In this document: piece after piece, positions 20,187 to 29,664 of the stretch
Position numbering within the stretch: the stretch's first letter is position 1
How the letters are laid out: the number at the start of each line of letters is the position of its first letter
NCBI GenBank assembly: GCA_023091735.1
Contig: JALKBU010000249.1
Span: 1-55,779 of the forward strand
Length of the DNA stretch: 55,779 nucleotides
From: Trichomonas tenax
Lineage: Eukaryota > Parabasalia > Trichomonadida > Trichomonadidae
Direction: 5' to 3'
The notes under the pieces: generated by a model
Told to the model about the DNA's origin: nothing
Databases searched by the model: none
What the model saw: only the letters and a program-made list of their open reading frames with translations
Program-made: the position numbers and the translations under genes

Positions 20187-21451
20187 TTTGGCCATAGAGG
20201 CCCCTTAATTCATCCAGGGAAAATTCCAATTGACATCAATATTGATCCAGAAAACAAATATTTTCACATAGTCAACAACAAAACTGCCTTTTTCCCTCTC
20301 TACATTGCAGAAACATACACATTGCTGGAAGGTGTTGAAAATATTGCCGATTATTGTTTTTATGAAAACTCAAATTTGAAACATTTTACATTCCCTGAAT
20401 CTCTCAATTCTATCGGAGATTATTCATTTTATCGCACATCTATTGAAACAGTCCTATTGAATAAATCACAACCGTGCGAGATCAGCAATTCTGCATTTTT
20501 AGGTTGTAACAAACTTTATAGTGTTGAACTCTCAAATGTTAACAATTTTGGCAAAGTGCATTTTCAAATTGCGTCAAACTTTCTATTATTGCAGTCTCAA
20601 ATGTTAACAATATTGGCTATAATACATTTGTCGAGTGTCACAATCTTTCACGTGTTGAACTCTCAAATATTAAAACTCTTGGTTCATACTCTTTTAATGA
20701 TTGCAGAAATCTTCAAAATGTAAGCATCACAAATGTTAGTAAAATTAATTCTAGAATATTTAATGATTGCCCCAATATCACCAATGTCAATATATCAAAT
20801 GCAGATTTTATTGGGAAAAATTCATTTGCTTCCTCAAAAAACATATCAAACTTGATTTTGACAAATATTGGCACAATGCTAGCTGATTCTTTTTCTAATG
20901 AAGTTCGAATTGAAAACATCTTCATTTAGAATGTTTCATCTCTTCCGTATAATATTCTTATTTATAGATCTTTCATCAATATATCGAATAATCCTGATTT
21001 AAACTTCACAGATGATCTCTTAATCAATATCACGAGCAGCACCGTGATTAGGGATTTCTCAAGCAGTGCAGCAAAGCGAATCACGGTTAACTGTTCTAAC
21101 ATTGGACTAAATTCATTTTTTAACTCTGAATATTTGGAAGAAGTCAACTTCACACGAAACATCAGAAACATTTATTCATCTGCATTCTCAAACTGCACTA
21201 ATCTTCGGTACATCCACGTTTACCAACTCAACACCATCAGTTTAAGTTCATCTATTGAATCTGTTTTTGTTTCATTTTGTTTTGATCCAACGAAAAGTTC
21301 TACCTTCCACAAACTTATTTCATCTGGAATCAACCCAACCACTCTCAAGTGTATAAATTCAGAGATTGTTAAGACATTCGTTAGGAGATTTCGACGTTTT
21401 GAAGATTTTTCTATTTTTCTATTCCCGTATCTATTTCAGAAACACATTTAA
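20187..21451 (+). pseudogene. BspA-like LRR protein, 3' relic with one frameshift and one stop
   Basis: LRR_5-type repeats run from about 20187, in the frame reading PIDINIDPENKYFHIVNN then ADYCFYENSNLKHFTFPESL. At 20551-20558 the frame breaks. The next repeat AFSNCVKLSIIAVSNVNNIG is in the frame starting with GCA at 20558, consistent with loss of one base in the GGCAAAGT stretch. Repeats continue (TFVECHNLSRVEL, SFNDCRNLQNVSI) to a TAG at 20927-20929. They then resume in the same frame (SSAFSNCTNLRYIHVYQL) to the stop at 21451. No C-terminal membrane helix is evident. Together with the relic at 18584 it may be one former gene. Confidence 0.75.
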
Positions 21452-21607
21452 TCATCATTTAATAAATGCAGAATAGAATTTGATAATATAAAAATATCTT
21501 CTGATGAAATGAGCAAATAATAATTTCTGATGTGATAAAGAGCAGAGAATGGTATTTCGAGAAAATATAACTATAATTATATTTTACATGTTCTTAAACA
21601 AAAAAAA

Positions 21608-24607
21608 TTATACGCTATCATCATTACTTGAGCCTTTGGATTGTCTTGTTGGTGGTCTTCGAGGCTTGCGAGCGTGGTTCCTTCTTGGATCATTTTCCAA
21701 ATCATCTGCTATGACAACTTCGTCATTGCCTGATTTCTTGGGGCTCTTTGGCTTCTCCTCATCACCTCTGCTTGACTTTTTAGGCTTTTCTTCGTTCTGA
21801 CCTGATTTCTTGGGCTTCTTTTCTTCACCACGCTTTGATTTCTTTGACTCTGGTTCCTCGTCGGAATCATCTTTTGGTGGTTTATCATCGCCCTTCGGCT
21901 TCTCTTGATCGCCCCTGCTTGAATTCTTTGGCTTTTCCTCTTCGTCGGATACTGGCTCTGGTTTTGGAGGCTTTGCTTCCGATTTCTTCTTGTGTTTATG
22001 TTTGTGGTGGCCTCTGGCTGGCTTCGGTCCTGGAATGTCGTCAATGTTGAGTCCACTTCCGCTGTCGGAATCTGATTTACGTTTATTTTCATCATCAGAT
22101 TTATCGCTTGATGAAGAATCAGACGATTTATCTTCTTCTGATGAAGAAGAGCTTTCAGATACTGGTTTTTCTTGCGGCTTTGGCTTCGGGTGAAGGAAAT
22201 CTGGATCTGGTAAGTAAAAGTCATCGATCCTCGATTCTCCTTCTTCGTAGATTCTTATCTTGAGGTTGTCTGCCTGATACTTGAGCAGTTCTTCGCCAAT
22301 GTTAACTATCTCCTTGCGGCCGCCGTTCTCGATTGGTTCTCCGTAAGCAAGATATGGAAGCGTGACGCCCATATCTTTGCAAACGCCGCAGTGAACAGCC
22401 TTTTCAACTCTCGTGAGCAATTTGTGCATTGTTCCTTTGATTTCATCGACGACATCACCGAGTTCTTTGACTGCCTCGAATGGAACCATCGAAGGAAGGC
22501 CATGATCGTAACGATGCTTGTTGATCTCTATCGAGCACTGCTGACGCATCTTCTTAACGATTGTCTTGTATTTGAAGTACTCTTCTTGCGAAGGCATGTG
22601 GCGGGCTGCAGACATCGCATCGAAGATTGGGAAGACGCAGAAGTCAATTGACTCAGTAGCGTAAATCTGCTTCAAGACGTAGTTCATAAGTGGAAGTGAG
22701 ACTGGAGCGTTTCCATCGAGATACAAAATCTTCAAATCCTTGTTATTCGTGATGATCTTGTGAACCTTCTGCAATCCAACTTCGCCAAGATTGTTGTCCG
22801 ACAAATCAAGAACTTCGAGATCTGTGAACTGCGCTAAGTTGTCCAAAACATCGTAAAGATGCTGTGCTGGACCTCCTCCACGCGGAGAGCCTCTGAATCT
22901 GAACTTCTTGAGCTTCGGGAAGTTTGTGATGTTAACTTTGCAGATAACAGGGCCAATGTCAGACATTGAGCGCTCAAAGTTGTCAGAAATATCGATTTCC
23001 TGAAGGTTCGGCATTCTCCACAAGAAAGAGATCAAGAAATCAAGTTCAATTGTGGAAAGATTGTTGTCGGCGAGAGAAACAGATGTCCAAACGTTGAGAT
23101 CTGAGTAAAGGAAACCTGTTGCAACGATCATCAATTTTTCGCGATTGAGATTATTTCCGTTGAGTTTGATTGAAATATCTTTGATTCTTTCGTACTTAGA
23201 AAGCTCGAAGACGATGTCCTTGATCAAGCGTGGATCCATTAATGTGTGGCTCAAATCAAGGATCTTCAGTGTTGTTGCCTGTTTGACGTAGTGAAGAAGC
23301 GCTTCAGAAGACTCGCGATGCATGCGAGTTCCTTCGAAAGATAATTCGACGATTGGCTGGGGATACTTTTCGAGAGTTTGAAGAATGTGAACAATTCCAT
23401 TTGTGTCACCGCCAACGCCAAGAGAGTAGATTTGGCGGCGATTGTTCTTGTAAAGGTTCTCCAAGTGTGTGCAGAAAATGTCGCAGTCTTCAGTTGCCGA
23501 GTAGTTTCCGTTGAAATAGAGATATTTGATGTCCTGGAATGCGTTGTTTTGAGCAATCGCTTCGAACAATGTTGTGAGATTGTTGACGTTGCAACATCCG
23601 ATGTTGAAGTAGAAAATTGGCTCGCGGTGGTTCTTGAGGGCCTGGAAAAGCGGCTCAAGGCCATCAGACGTCAAACTGTTGTGGCTGAAGTTGAAATAAC
23701 TGATTGGAACTTTTGGATTTTTCGCCAATTCGCGACCGATGTCATCGATTCCTGTGTCGATTCCGCAGTGAACAAGATGAATGAATCTTATTCCATTGGA
23801 CTTGGAAATGAGTGGTGCGATTCTTCGAGCGATATAAGGCATATTTCTCTTGTGAACGATAATTCCGTGAACATAAGGAACATAATAAAGCGCAAGAATG
23901 GCCGGAATGAGGTGCTGCTCCTCTAGTTCATGTGCTAAGAGGCCAAAATCGAAAACGCCATCTTCGTATTTAATTCTATCGTGATAAAATTCTGCGATTT
24001 CTTGATTGTAGTCAATATCGAGGCGTGAGCAGAACGCGTAGTATGTGTGCTGATACTGCTGTGATGGCGACAAGAAATGCTGAAATGGAGGAAATTCGTC
24101 TGGTAAAGCTGTAGCAAAGTCACATAGACGGTTTTGGTCAAAGGCGCACGTGGAGATTAAGTAATTTCGGCGCAGAACCTGTGCAAAAACTATAGCTGTG
24201 CTGCAGATAATTCTGCAATTTACGATCGGATTTTTCTTGTTTAGTTGCGGGAGACGACAAAACAGAAGCACTTTGTGCTTCCTGCGAATTCTGAGTGATG
24301 AGATATCGAAAATGTGAAAGATAACTGACAATTTTGGTTCTGATGTTGGTGATTTCTTGATAAAAATACCTACAAAGTGGGGTGAACACGCTATAATTCC
24401 GTTGAACTCGACTTCCATGTTGTATCTAAGCGTTGCAGGCCTCGCGTAGACGACATTCGCTTGTTGATCTTTCCTGAAGCGTTGTACGACGTATTCTCTG
24501 TCCTGCTTCGAAAGTTCGCCGTCAGGGATGTTCGAATCCGCGCCTTTGTTGTCCAGTTCCGGATAATAAATGTTTGATGGAATAAACTCTTTTGTAGCAC
24601 GCGACAT
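21608..24607 (-). CDS. CARMIL-like leucine-rich repeat protein
   Basis: A 999-residue protein if it starts at the ATG 24605-24607 (MSRATKEFIPSN). An in-frame ATG 29 codons upstream gives a less likely Lys/Asn-rich extension. About residues 60-160 form a beta-rich PH-like region. About 230-680 are RNase-inhibitor/CARMIL-type leucine-rich repeats, for example LEVLDLSDNNLGEVGLQKVH and LKILYLDGN. About 700-800 are helical. The last ~190 residues are a highly charged tail of Ser/Glu, Lys/Pro and KPKKS-type repeats. CARMIL proteins bind capping protein and membranes and promote actin assembly, and trichomonads have many LRR proteins of this shape. I see no clear CPI motif, so capping-protein binding is inference. 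The gene is convergent with the BspA-like relic. Confidence 0.75.
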   Translation of the reverse strand: MSRATKEFIPSNIYYPELDNKGADSNIPDGELSKQDREYVVQRFRKDQQANVVYARPATLRYNMEVEFNGIIACSPHFVGIFIKKSPTSEPKLSVIFHIFDISSLRIRRKHKVLLFCRLPQLNKKNPIVNCRIICSTAIVFAQVLRRNYLISTCAFDQNRLCDFATALPDEFPPFQHFLSPSQQYQHTYYAFCSRLDIDYNQEIAEFYHDRIKYEDGVFDFGLLAHELEEQHLIPAILALYYVPYVHGIIVHKRNMPYIARRIAPLISKSNGIRFIHLVHCGIDTGIDDIGRELAKNPKVPISYFNFSHNSLTSDGLEPLFQALKNHREPIFYFNIGCCNVNNLTTLFEAIAQNNAFQDIKYLYFNGNYSATEDCDIFCTHLENLYKNNRRQIYSLGVGGDTNGIVHILQTLEKYPQPIVELSFEGTRMHRESSEALLHYVKQATTLKILDLSHTLMDPRLIKDIVFELSKYERIKDISIKLNGNNLNREKLMIVATGFLYSDLNVWTSVSLADNNLSTIELDFLISFLWRMPNLQEIDISDNFERSMSDIGPVICKVNITNFPKLKKFRFRGSPRGGGPAQHLYDVLDNLAQFTDLEVLDLSDNNLGEVGLQKVHKIITNNKDLKILYLDGNAPVSLPLMNYVLKQIYATESIDFCVFPIFDAMSAARHMPSQEEYFKYKTIVKKMRQQCSIEINKHRYDHGLPSMVPFEAVKELGDVVDEIKGTMHKLLTRVEKAVHCGVCKDMGVTLPYLAYGEPIENGGRKEIVNIGEELLKYQADNLKIRIYEEGESRIDDFYLPDPDFLHPKPKPQEKPVSESSSSSEEDKSSDSSSSDKSDDENKRKSDSDSGSGLNIDDIPGPKPARGHHKHKHKKKSEAKPPKPEPVSDEEEKPKNSSRGDQEKPKGDDKPPKDDSDEEPESKKSKRGEEKKPKKSGQNEEKPKKSSRGDEEKPKSPKKSGNDEVVIADDLENDPRRNHARKPRRPPTRQSKGSSNDDSV

Positions 24608-26092
24608 TGTCACTTTTATATTTTTTTCTTTATAAAAATCACTTTTTGAGAAATTATAAATCGATAGTAAAAGCTTTGTTGGGTTACCAGTCATTGCGTC
24701 CCTGTTTTCCTACTTCATGCATCATGGAAATCAAACAATGAAAGAAATATTTGTTCAAAATTTATATCTTCTTAAATAACCTATAACAATACATAGACAT
24801 AACATACTCTTCAGCTACTCACTAATCTCTCAATCACAAGCATCATTTCATTTAAATCAAACCATTATCAAAATAGGCAACTTAAACATCAATTTCCTTA
24901 ATGGTGTACTCATGCACTGATCGGGTATTAAATTTTTATAAGTTTAAAACTATATGTCATCATTCAAATTGATTGTAAGTAAAATAAATTTCTCATATAA
25001 GCATTTGATAACCTAGGATTTTCACTGTCTGCCGATTATTAGTTGATCTGCTTTCTTAAAATATAGCTTTGTCTTTAATAATTTGATTGTAAATTAATTG
25101 ATGAAATGGAATGATTCTGTTAAAATGGCAAATAAAGTAATGGATTTGCACTTTGTTCTATCAGTAAAAATATATGTTGTAAAGGTCAACAAATTTTTGA
25201 GAAATAAAACAATTAAACGACTCTCTGCTACATAAATCCGAGCTTCACTAAAGCTTTGCACTTCATTTGTAAATAGAAAATAGATATCGTTACTATCTAT
25301 TCAATATCAAAATATCAAAGCACATCAAGAAGCCTAAGAGAGTCAAATTCAATACAGAGCAGAGCTCATTCGATCGATCATGTTGCTCCCAAAACAGCGA
25401 AATACAACAAAAAATCTATTCAAGCATAATGATGGGCAAAATATGAGAATAACTAAACAGCAGTCATTGGTCTTTTGACACTTAAAGCGGTTCTCAATAG
25501 AGAAAAACCAACTCTCGGCAAATGAGGTCGAAATATGACCCAAAAATGTCCATTTTGTTTTAACACTTGTCCCATTTTGACACGAGCTTTCTTGTTATAA
25601 TCTCCAAAACAAGCCTCGGCTTATCCAAAAAAAATCTGAAAAATATTTTTCAATTTTGACCAAAAATATCCACCGATCATAACCCAAAAATTATATATTT
25701 CTGTCAACACGTAAAATATCTTCTAGCATACTTTTCTAAACAATCCTAGAACCTTAAACCATATGATCGCTAAATATCTTTTCTTTGATGATGCTGAGCT
25801 CCAAAAATTCCGATGAAAAATAATTCAATGGAAAAGCGATGAATTGAAAACCTCATAATATGATAAAGATGCCAAAGATTAACCAATTGTAAAAAAATAT
25901 TTTACATTTATCGGTTATTTTAATCAAATATTTTTGCCATTGTATATGTTAAGCTAATTAAATATTAAAATATTTTCTTTACATTCAAAAAAATTATGAT
26001 AAATGTAATAACTGCATAATAATGAAACAAGAAATTATGTGATAAACTATCGAATTTAATGATAGCGGCGTAAACTATTTTTTTAAATTTAA
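24608..26092. other. 1.5-kb spacer between divergent LRR and Myb genes
   Basis: This is AT-rich, with a slightly richer patch at about 25320-25640 that includes CTTTTGACACTTAAAGCGGT and TTCTCAATAG. A loosely similar string (TTTGACACTGTAGGACGATTCTCAACAGG) occurs near 47300, which may point to dispersed repeat remnants. No frame in the patch is open long enough to call a gene. Confidence 0.4.
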
Positions 26093-27100
26093 ATGTCTGC
26101 CCCACCTGAAGCAAATGTATCTTTGCTACTCCAATACAGCTATTCCTTCATCTCAGACGTTCAAGTGGACGTCAGCCCGGAGAACGAGGAGCAGCTGAGG
26201 AAGGTCTTGCACGATTTTATTACTGGTGAAGTAAGCTATGACGCCGCAAGGGACTATTATATGAAGACACTGCACTCCGATATACCCGTCCAGGTCGCCC
26301 ACGATATTCTAAATGTCAGCGATACACCCATTGAGCAGCCTGAAGATGCGCCGGAGTCCCTCGAGGAATCCTCTGGCAGGAAAAAAACGCGCACGTGGAC
26401 ATCGTACGAGGACCAGAGATTGGTTGCTGGAATTTTCAGGTTTGGCTTTGATAGTTGGATTAGGGTCGCTAACTTCGTTGGCGGAGGAAGGACCAGGGCT
26501 CAGTGCACGCAAAGGTGGACGAGAGGCCTGAATCCAAAGATTTGCAAGAAAGGATGGACACCGGAGGAAGATTCACAATTATTAAACTACGTAAGGATAT
26601 ATGGAAACAAGTCATGGGCGAAAATTGCTCACATTCTCGGTAATAGGTCAGATGTCCAATGCAGATACCACTACCTGCAGCTTACTAACGAGATGAAGAC
26701 AACACCAGGTTACCTTCCTCTTAGCAGGTCCAACAGAACGTACACTAACTCCGGTATATTGCCGGGTGGTTTGCTCAGCCCGCCAATGGCTGTTTCCAAT
26801 ATTGAAATCTCATCACAAATTCAATTCCCGGCGCATTTGTTGTCAGCACCACATCTTCCGGATCTCTTCGGCCCACAGCCACAGCAATACATGATGCAAC
26901 AACAAATGCATCATCAGCCGGTCCAACAACAGATGCAGCAGCCTCCAATGCAGCATTCACCACCACCACCACAAATGCAGCAACAGCCACCGCCACAGAG
27001 AACAGTTACGTTGCAGCCAGTCCAATGTTGGGACTTTAATAATAATCAACCTGGCTCGCTTGATTCCTTCCTTAACCAGGTATCAAATAGAAAGTACTAA
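26093..27100 (+). CDS. Two-repeat Myb (SANT) transcription factor with Gln-rich tail
   Basis: A 335-residue nuclear DNA-binding protein. Two tandem Myb repeats are clear. The first, about 98-148, has regularly spaced Trp102, Trp122 and Trp142 (TWTSYEDQRL, then SWIRVANFV, then QRWTRGLNP). The second, about 150-200, has Trp155 and Trp175 with Tyr192 in the last position (GWTPEEDSQLLNYV, SWAKIAHIL, VQCRYHYLQL). A helical N-terminal region (about 1-95) precedes them. The tail from about 260 is rich in Gln, Pro and His (QQQMHHQPVQQQMQQPP), like an activation domain. In T. vaginalis, Myb proteins of this type control adhesin and other genes. The ATG is the first in frame. No clear initiator motif is visible upstream. 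Confidence 0.88.
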   Translation: MSAPPEANVSLLLQYSYSFISDVQVDVSPENEEQLRKVLHDFITGEVSYDAARDYYMKTLHSDIPVQVAHDILNVSDTPIEQPEDAPESLEESSGRKKTRTWTSYEDQRLVAGIFRFGFDSWIRVANFVGGGRTRAQCTQRWTRGLNPKICKKGWTPEEDSQLLNYVRIYGNKSWAKIAHILGNRSDVQCRYHYLQLTNEMKTTPGYLPLSRSNRTYTNSGILPGGLLSPPMAVSNIEISSQIQFPAHLLSAPHLPDLFGPQPQQYMMQQQMHHQPVQQQMQQPPMQHSPPPPQMQQQPPPQRTVTLQPVQCWDFNNNQPGSLDSFLNQVSNRKY

Positions 27101-27222
27101 TTGTTATCCATTAAATATGTTCAATGTTAGAAAAAAAATGATCAAAATCTATTTTTAAAAAAACTATTTAAAAAAATCATATCTCTTTGCTCATGAAAAA
27201 CCTTTTAAGGATAAGTTTTCGG

Positions 27223-27229
27223 TCATTTT
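27223..27229 (+). promoter_or_regulatory. Initiator-like motif
   Basis: TCATTTT matches the initiator pattern and lies 11 nt upstream of the ATG at 27236 (counted from its A), the same spacing seen at other genes in the window. Confidence 0.45.
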
Positions 27230-27235
27230 GTTTAA

Positions 27236-28249
27236 ATGTTTCTTGCTGATGATGCTGAACAACTTTTTAAACTAACAACAGCAAGAATTAAAGAATCACA
27301 TCAGTCAAATGAGAAATCTAAGCGTCCTATAAGGAAAGTTCAAGTTTTTTCCCACTCTGAGGATAAAAATACTTTCTATCCCGACGTAGACAAAGTTGTT
27401 TGCAAAATGAACGAAGGAGAAGGTATAAATCACATAAATATACGCAATGACGCCTTTAAAGAGGAAAATAAACGATTTTCACAACGAATAACGAGAATTA
27501 AACGCGGCCTTCCTTTATCAAAAATACTCAGGGAGGAGAATCCCCACTATACACCTGTCAATATTACACAAAGATATTCGAACTTCTCTAAAAAATTATC
27601 TCAGATTCCAGAACATTATACAAATGTTATCTATAATCTGAGATCTGTTGATTTTGTTGAACATATAATGAATCAGGAGCCTAAATCCAAGAATCTTACA
27701 GAAAATATCAATTGTTCGGAGAAATCAATTAATAAACTGCGAAAAATCATCAGTGTGTCAGATGAAATCACACAGAAGCTCCACAATGAAATGGTAGAGC
27801 ATTTGAACCACACAAACGAGCGCAGAGAACGCGCAATGAAAGTTTTTTATGAAGAATCTTATCAACTCGGTTTTAACAAAGCCAGAAGGAGATACCAACG
27901 TGCAGCACAGCGCAGTAGACTGCGTGTGATGGGAAAATTCCCGTGGTGGGAAGAATTCATTCAGTTTGCGCATCAGAAAAAAGTTGGACCCGACGAGAAA
28001 CATTTGATCGAAGTTTTGTCGCGTGAAGAGACTTTAAACTCAACACGATTCGCGTCTATAATGCACGACATTGAGAAGAATGTTGATGAGCCAGAGAGAT
28101 GCATCGAGCTCATGAAATGGATCAACAAGAAATGCAAAATCATCGATGAACGCATCACTGCTCTCATTGATGACACGCCAACAGCACTATCGCCAATACA
28201 CACAAAGACAATAACTAGAAGGTTCAGTCCATCAAAGACATCAACATAA
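27236..28249 (+). CDS. Hypothetical basic, helical protein
   Basis: A 337-residue protein with no signal peptide or membrane segment. It is rich in Lys, Arg, Glu and Asn. Several long amphipathic helices look coiled-coil-like, such as the stretch around residues 160-225 ending ESYQLGFNKARRRYQRAAQR. The C-terminal third is also helical (KKVGPDEKHLIEVLSREETL, then PERCIELMKWINKKCKIIDE). I recognise no family. It lies 135 bp downstream of the Myb gene on the same strand and has its own initiator-like motif, so it is probably transcribed separately. Confidence 0.7.
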   Translation: MFLADDAEQLFKLTTARIKESHQSNEKSKRPIRKVQVFSHSEDKNTFYPDVDKVVCKMNEGEGINHINIRNDAFKEENKRFSQRITRIKRGLPLSKILREENPHYTPVNITQRYSNFSKKLSQIPEHYTNVIYNLRSVDFVEHIMNQEPKSKNLTENINCSEKSINKLRKIISVSDEITQKLHNEMVEHLNHTNERRERAMKVFYEESYQLGFNKARRRYQRAAQRSRLRVMGKFPWWEEFIQFAHQKKVGPDEKHLIEVLSREETLNSTRFASIMHDIEKNVDEPERCIELMKWINKKCKIIDERITALIDDTPTALSPIHTKTITRRFSPSKTST

Positions 28250-28309
28250 ACGCCACATTAACTTGTTTGTAAAATCATAATTTTTTTAATAAAATTGGTG
28301 AAAAATAAT

Positions 28310-28603
28310 TTATTGTGGTTCTTCAACATTTTGACCTTCTTCGTCTTCTCCTTCAGGGTATGGATCCTCTTTAGCTTCTCCTTCTTGTACATCAGCTCCA
28401 AGATCGCCATCTTCTTCTTCAATGAAGTTGTGCTGCTTCTTCGGTTCGTGTTTCCTGCAGTAACAAACGACAGTGACAACAACTATATCGATGATAATGA
28501 AGAGAACCACAGCTACAACAATTCCTGCAATTGTGGACTTCGAAAAAATAATTTTCAAAACATGCTTAAAAAATTTCTCATTTTTTATTTCAAAAATATC
28601 CAA
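28310..28603 (-). pseudogene. Orphan membrane-tail fragment of a surface protein (no ATG)
   Basis: The frame encodes a short Lys/Phe-rich lead-in, a strong membrane helix (SKSTIAGIVVAVVLFIIIDI and on) and a cytosolic tail with a CYCRK anchor and an acidic end (EGEDEEGQNVEEPQ). The frame contains no ATG; its first possible start is a TTG, and the upstream extension also lacks one. Helix plus acidic tail is the usual C-terminus of trichomonad BspA-like and other surface proteins, so this is most simply the 3' remnant of such a gene. It ends only 60 bp from the convergent stop at 28249. Confidence 0.5.
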
Positions 28604-28764
28604 AATTAAAAAAATAGCAAAAATTCGACCGTAAATGACAAAATCTAAATAGTAAATTATACTCTATAATATGTTCTAAATATAAATACCCAGAGAAAAG
28701 AGTATCAAAGAAAGAAAATCGACATATTGAAATTGAAGGGAAAAAGTGGCTTGTGGCCGTCTTT

Positions 28765-28770
28765 TCATTA
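28765..28770 (+). promoter_or_regulatory. Initiator motif of the eL42 gene
   Basis: TCATTA directly abuts the ATG at 28771. Starting at the A (28767) gives a 4-nt leader, the classic trichomonad arrangement. This also rules out the in-frame upstream GTG at 28753. Confidence 0.65.
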
Positions 28771-29085
28771 ATGGTCCATCATCCAAAGACAAAGAAGTTC
28801 TTCTGCAAGTTCTGCAAGAAGCACACAATGTGCAAGGTCTCTCAGGCGTCGCGCGGTGAGGAGCGTCACTGCGCTCTCGGCCGCCGCCGCTACGATCGCA
28901 AACAAAAAGGTTTCGGTGGTCGTGTTAAGCCAATTCTTCGTCGTTCTAAGAAGACATCTAAGAAGATCTCACTTAGATTCACCTGCCAGTCGTGCAAGAA
29001 GGCTACAATGTACTGCCTTGGACGCCTTCGTAAGTTCGAGTGGACAGTTGAGAAGAAGAAGAAGCACGCCGAGCCAACATGGTAA
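28771..29085 (+). CDS. RPL44: 60S ribosomal protein eL42 (L36a/L44)
   Basis: A 104-residue protein matching eukaryotic/archaeal eL42 along its full length. Visible points are MVHHPKTKKFFCKFCKKH at the start, the family signature GRRRYDRKQKGFGG (37-50) followed by KPI with Pro54, and a zinc ribbon of two Cys pairs (Cys12/Cys15 and the later CQSCKKATMYC). eL42 lies near the E-site of the large subunit, contacting the tRNA 3' end. Pro54 matches the position where a Pro-to-Gln change gives cycloheximide resistance in some yeasts; here the sensitive-type Pro is present. The stop codon overlaps TAAATAAA, a plausible polyadenylation context. The C-terminus (KKKKHAEPTW) differs from the usual Gln-Phe end. 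Confidence 0.96.
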   Translation: MVHHPKTKKFFCKFCKKHTMCKVSQASRGEERHCALGRRRYDRKQKGFGGRVKPILRRSKKTSKKISLRFTCQSCKKATMYCLGRLRKFEWTVEKKKKHAEPTW

Positions 29086-29631
29086 ATAAATCTGTTTAAA
29101 TGCTGAAAAATGCATAGTATCACTTTTGTTCCATAATTGAAAAAAGTGATTTGGGTTTGGCCCAATAATTGACGAAGATTAACAGTCTCCGTCAATATAT
29201 GGATCGGAAGCAATCTCCGGTTCATAGGATTCTCTTTCATTTACATGATTGAGAATCAACAAAATCACATTTTTTTTATAACTTATTTCCCCACGATTTT
29301 TTCTTCTCTAGAACTGTGCTCTTATCTACAGTTGATATTTTTAATGTTAACGATATTTCATATTCAATATTTTTAACATTTATTAATTTCAAATTGTAGA
29401 ATCTGCACAATTTTCATGCTTCATTTTCTATGAAGTGTTTCTGAGTTACAAATTTAATATCATATTTTTTATATGATGTTAGATTTGCAAATCAACATGT
29501 GAAAATTTAACGCTTAGAGTTATTGAATAGCTTTCTTTATTATTTTGAGTTTGAAAATTTTGAGATTTAAAGAGAGAATGAGTGAAATATGGTGGCTTTG
29601 AGAGTGTTGAAAATGTTTTGAATGAGATTGA
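29086..29631. other. AT-rich spacer
   Basis: About 545 bp with no recognisable gene or RNA. The minus-strand frame across the eL42 3' end is a shadow of that gene. Confidence 0.5.
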
Positions 29632-29638
29632 AAAAGAG

Positions 29639-29646
29639 TCATTTTT
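29639..29646 (+). promoter_or_regulatory. Initiator-like motif before the beta-helix surface gene
   Basis: TCATTTTT fits the initiator pattern. The leader would run from A29641 to the expected start near 29662, where an in-frame ATT stands in place of an ATG. Confidence 0.35.
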
Positions 29647-29664
29647 GTAGATTGCACGACCATT

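Noticed and set aside
25320..25640. Patch possibly sharing a repeat with 47280-47480
   Set aside because: Only short strings agree (GACACT, then A/T-spaced TTCTCAA(C/T)AG). This is not enough to call a repeat family by eye.
27271..27281. ACTAACAACAG, resembling the trichomonad intron 3' motif ACTAACACACAG
   Set aside because: It lies inside a long open frame with a good ATG and initiator. There is no matching 5' splice site, and no frame need for splicing.
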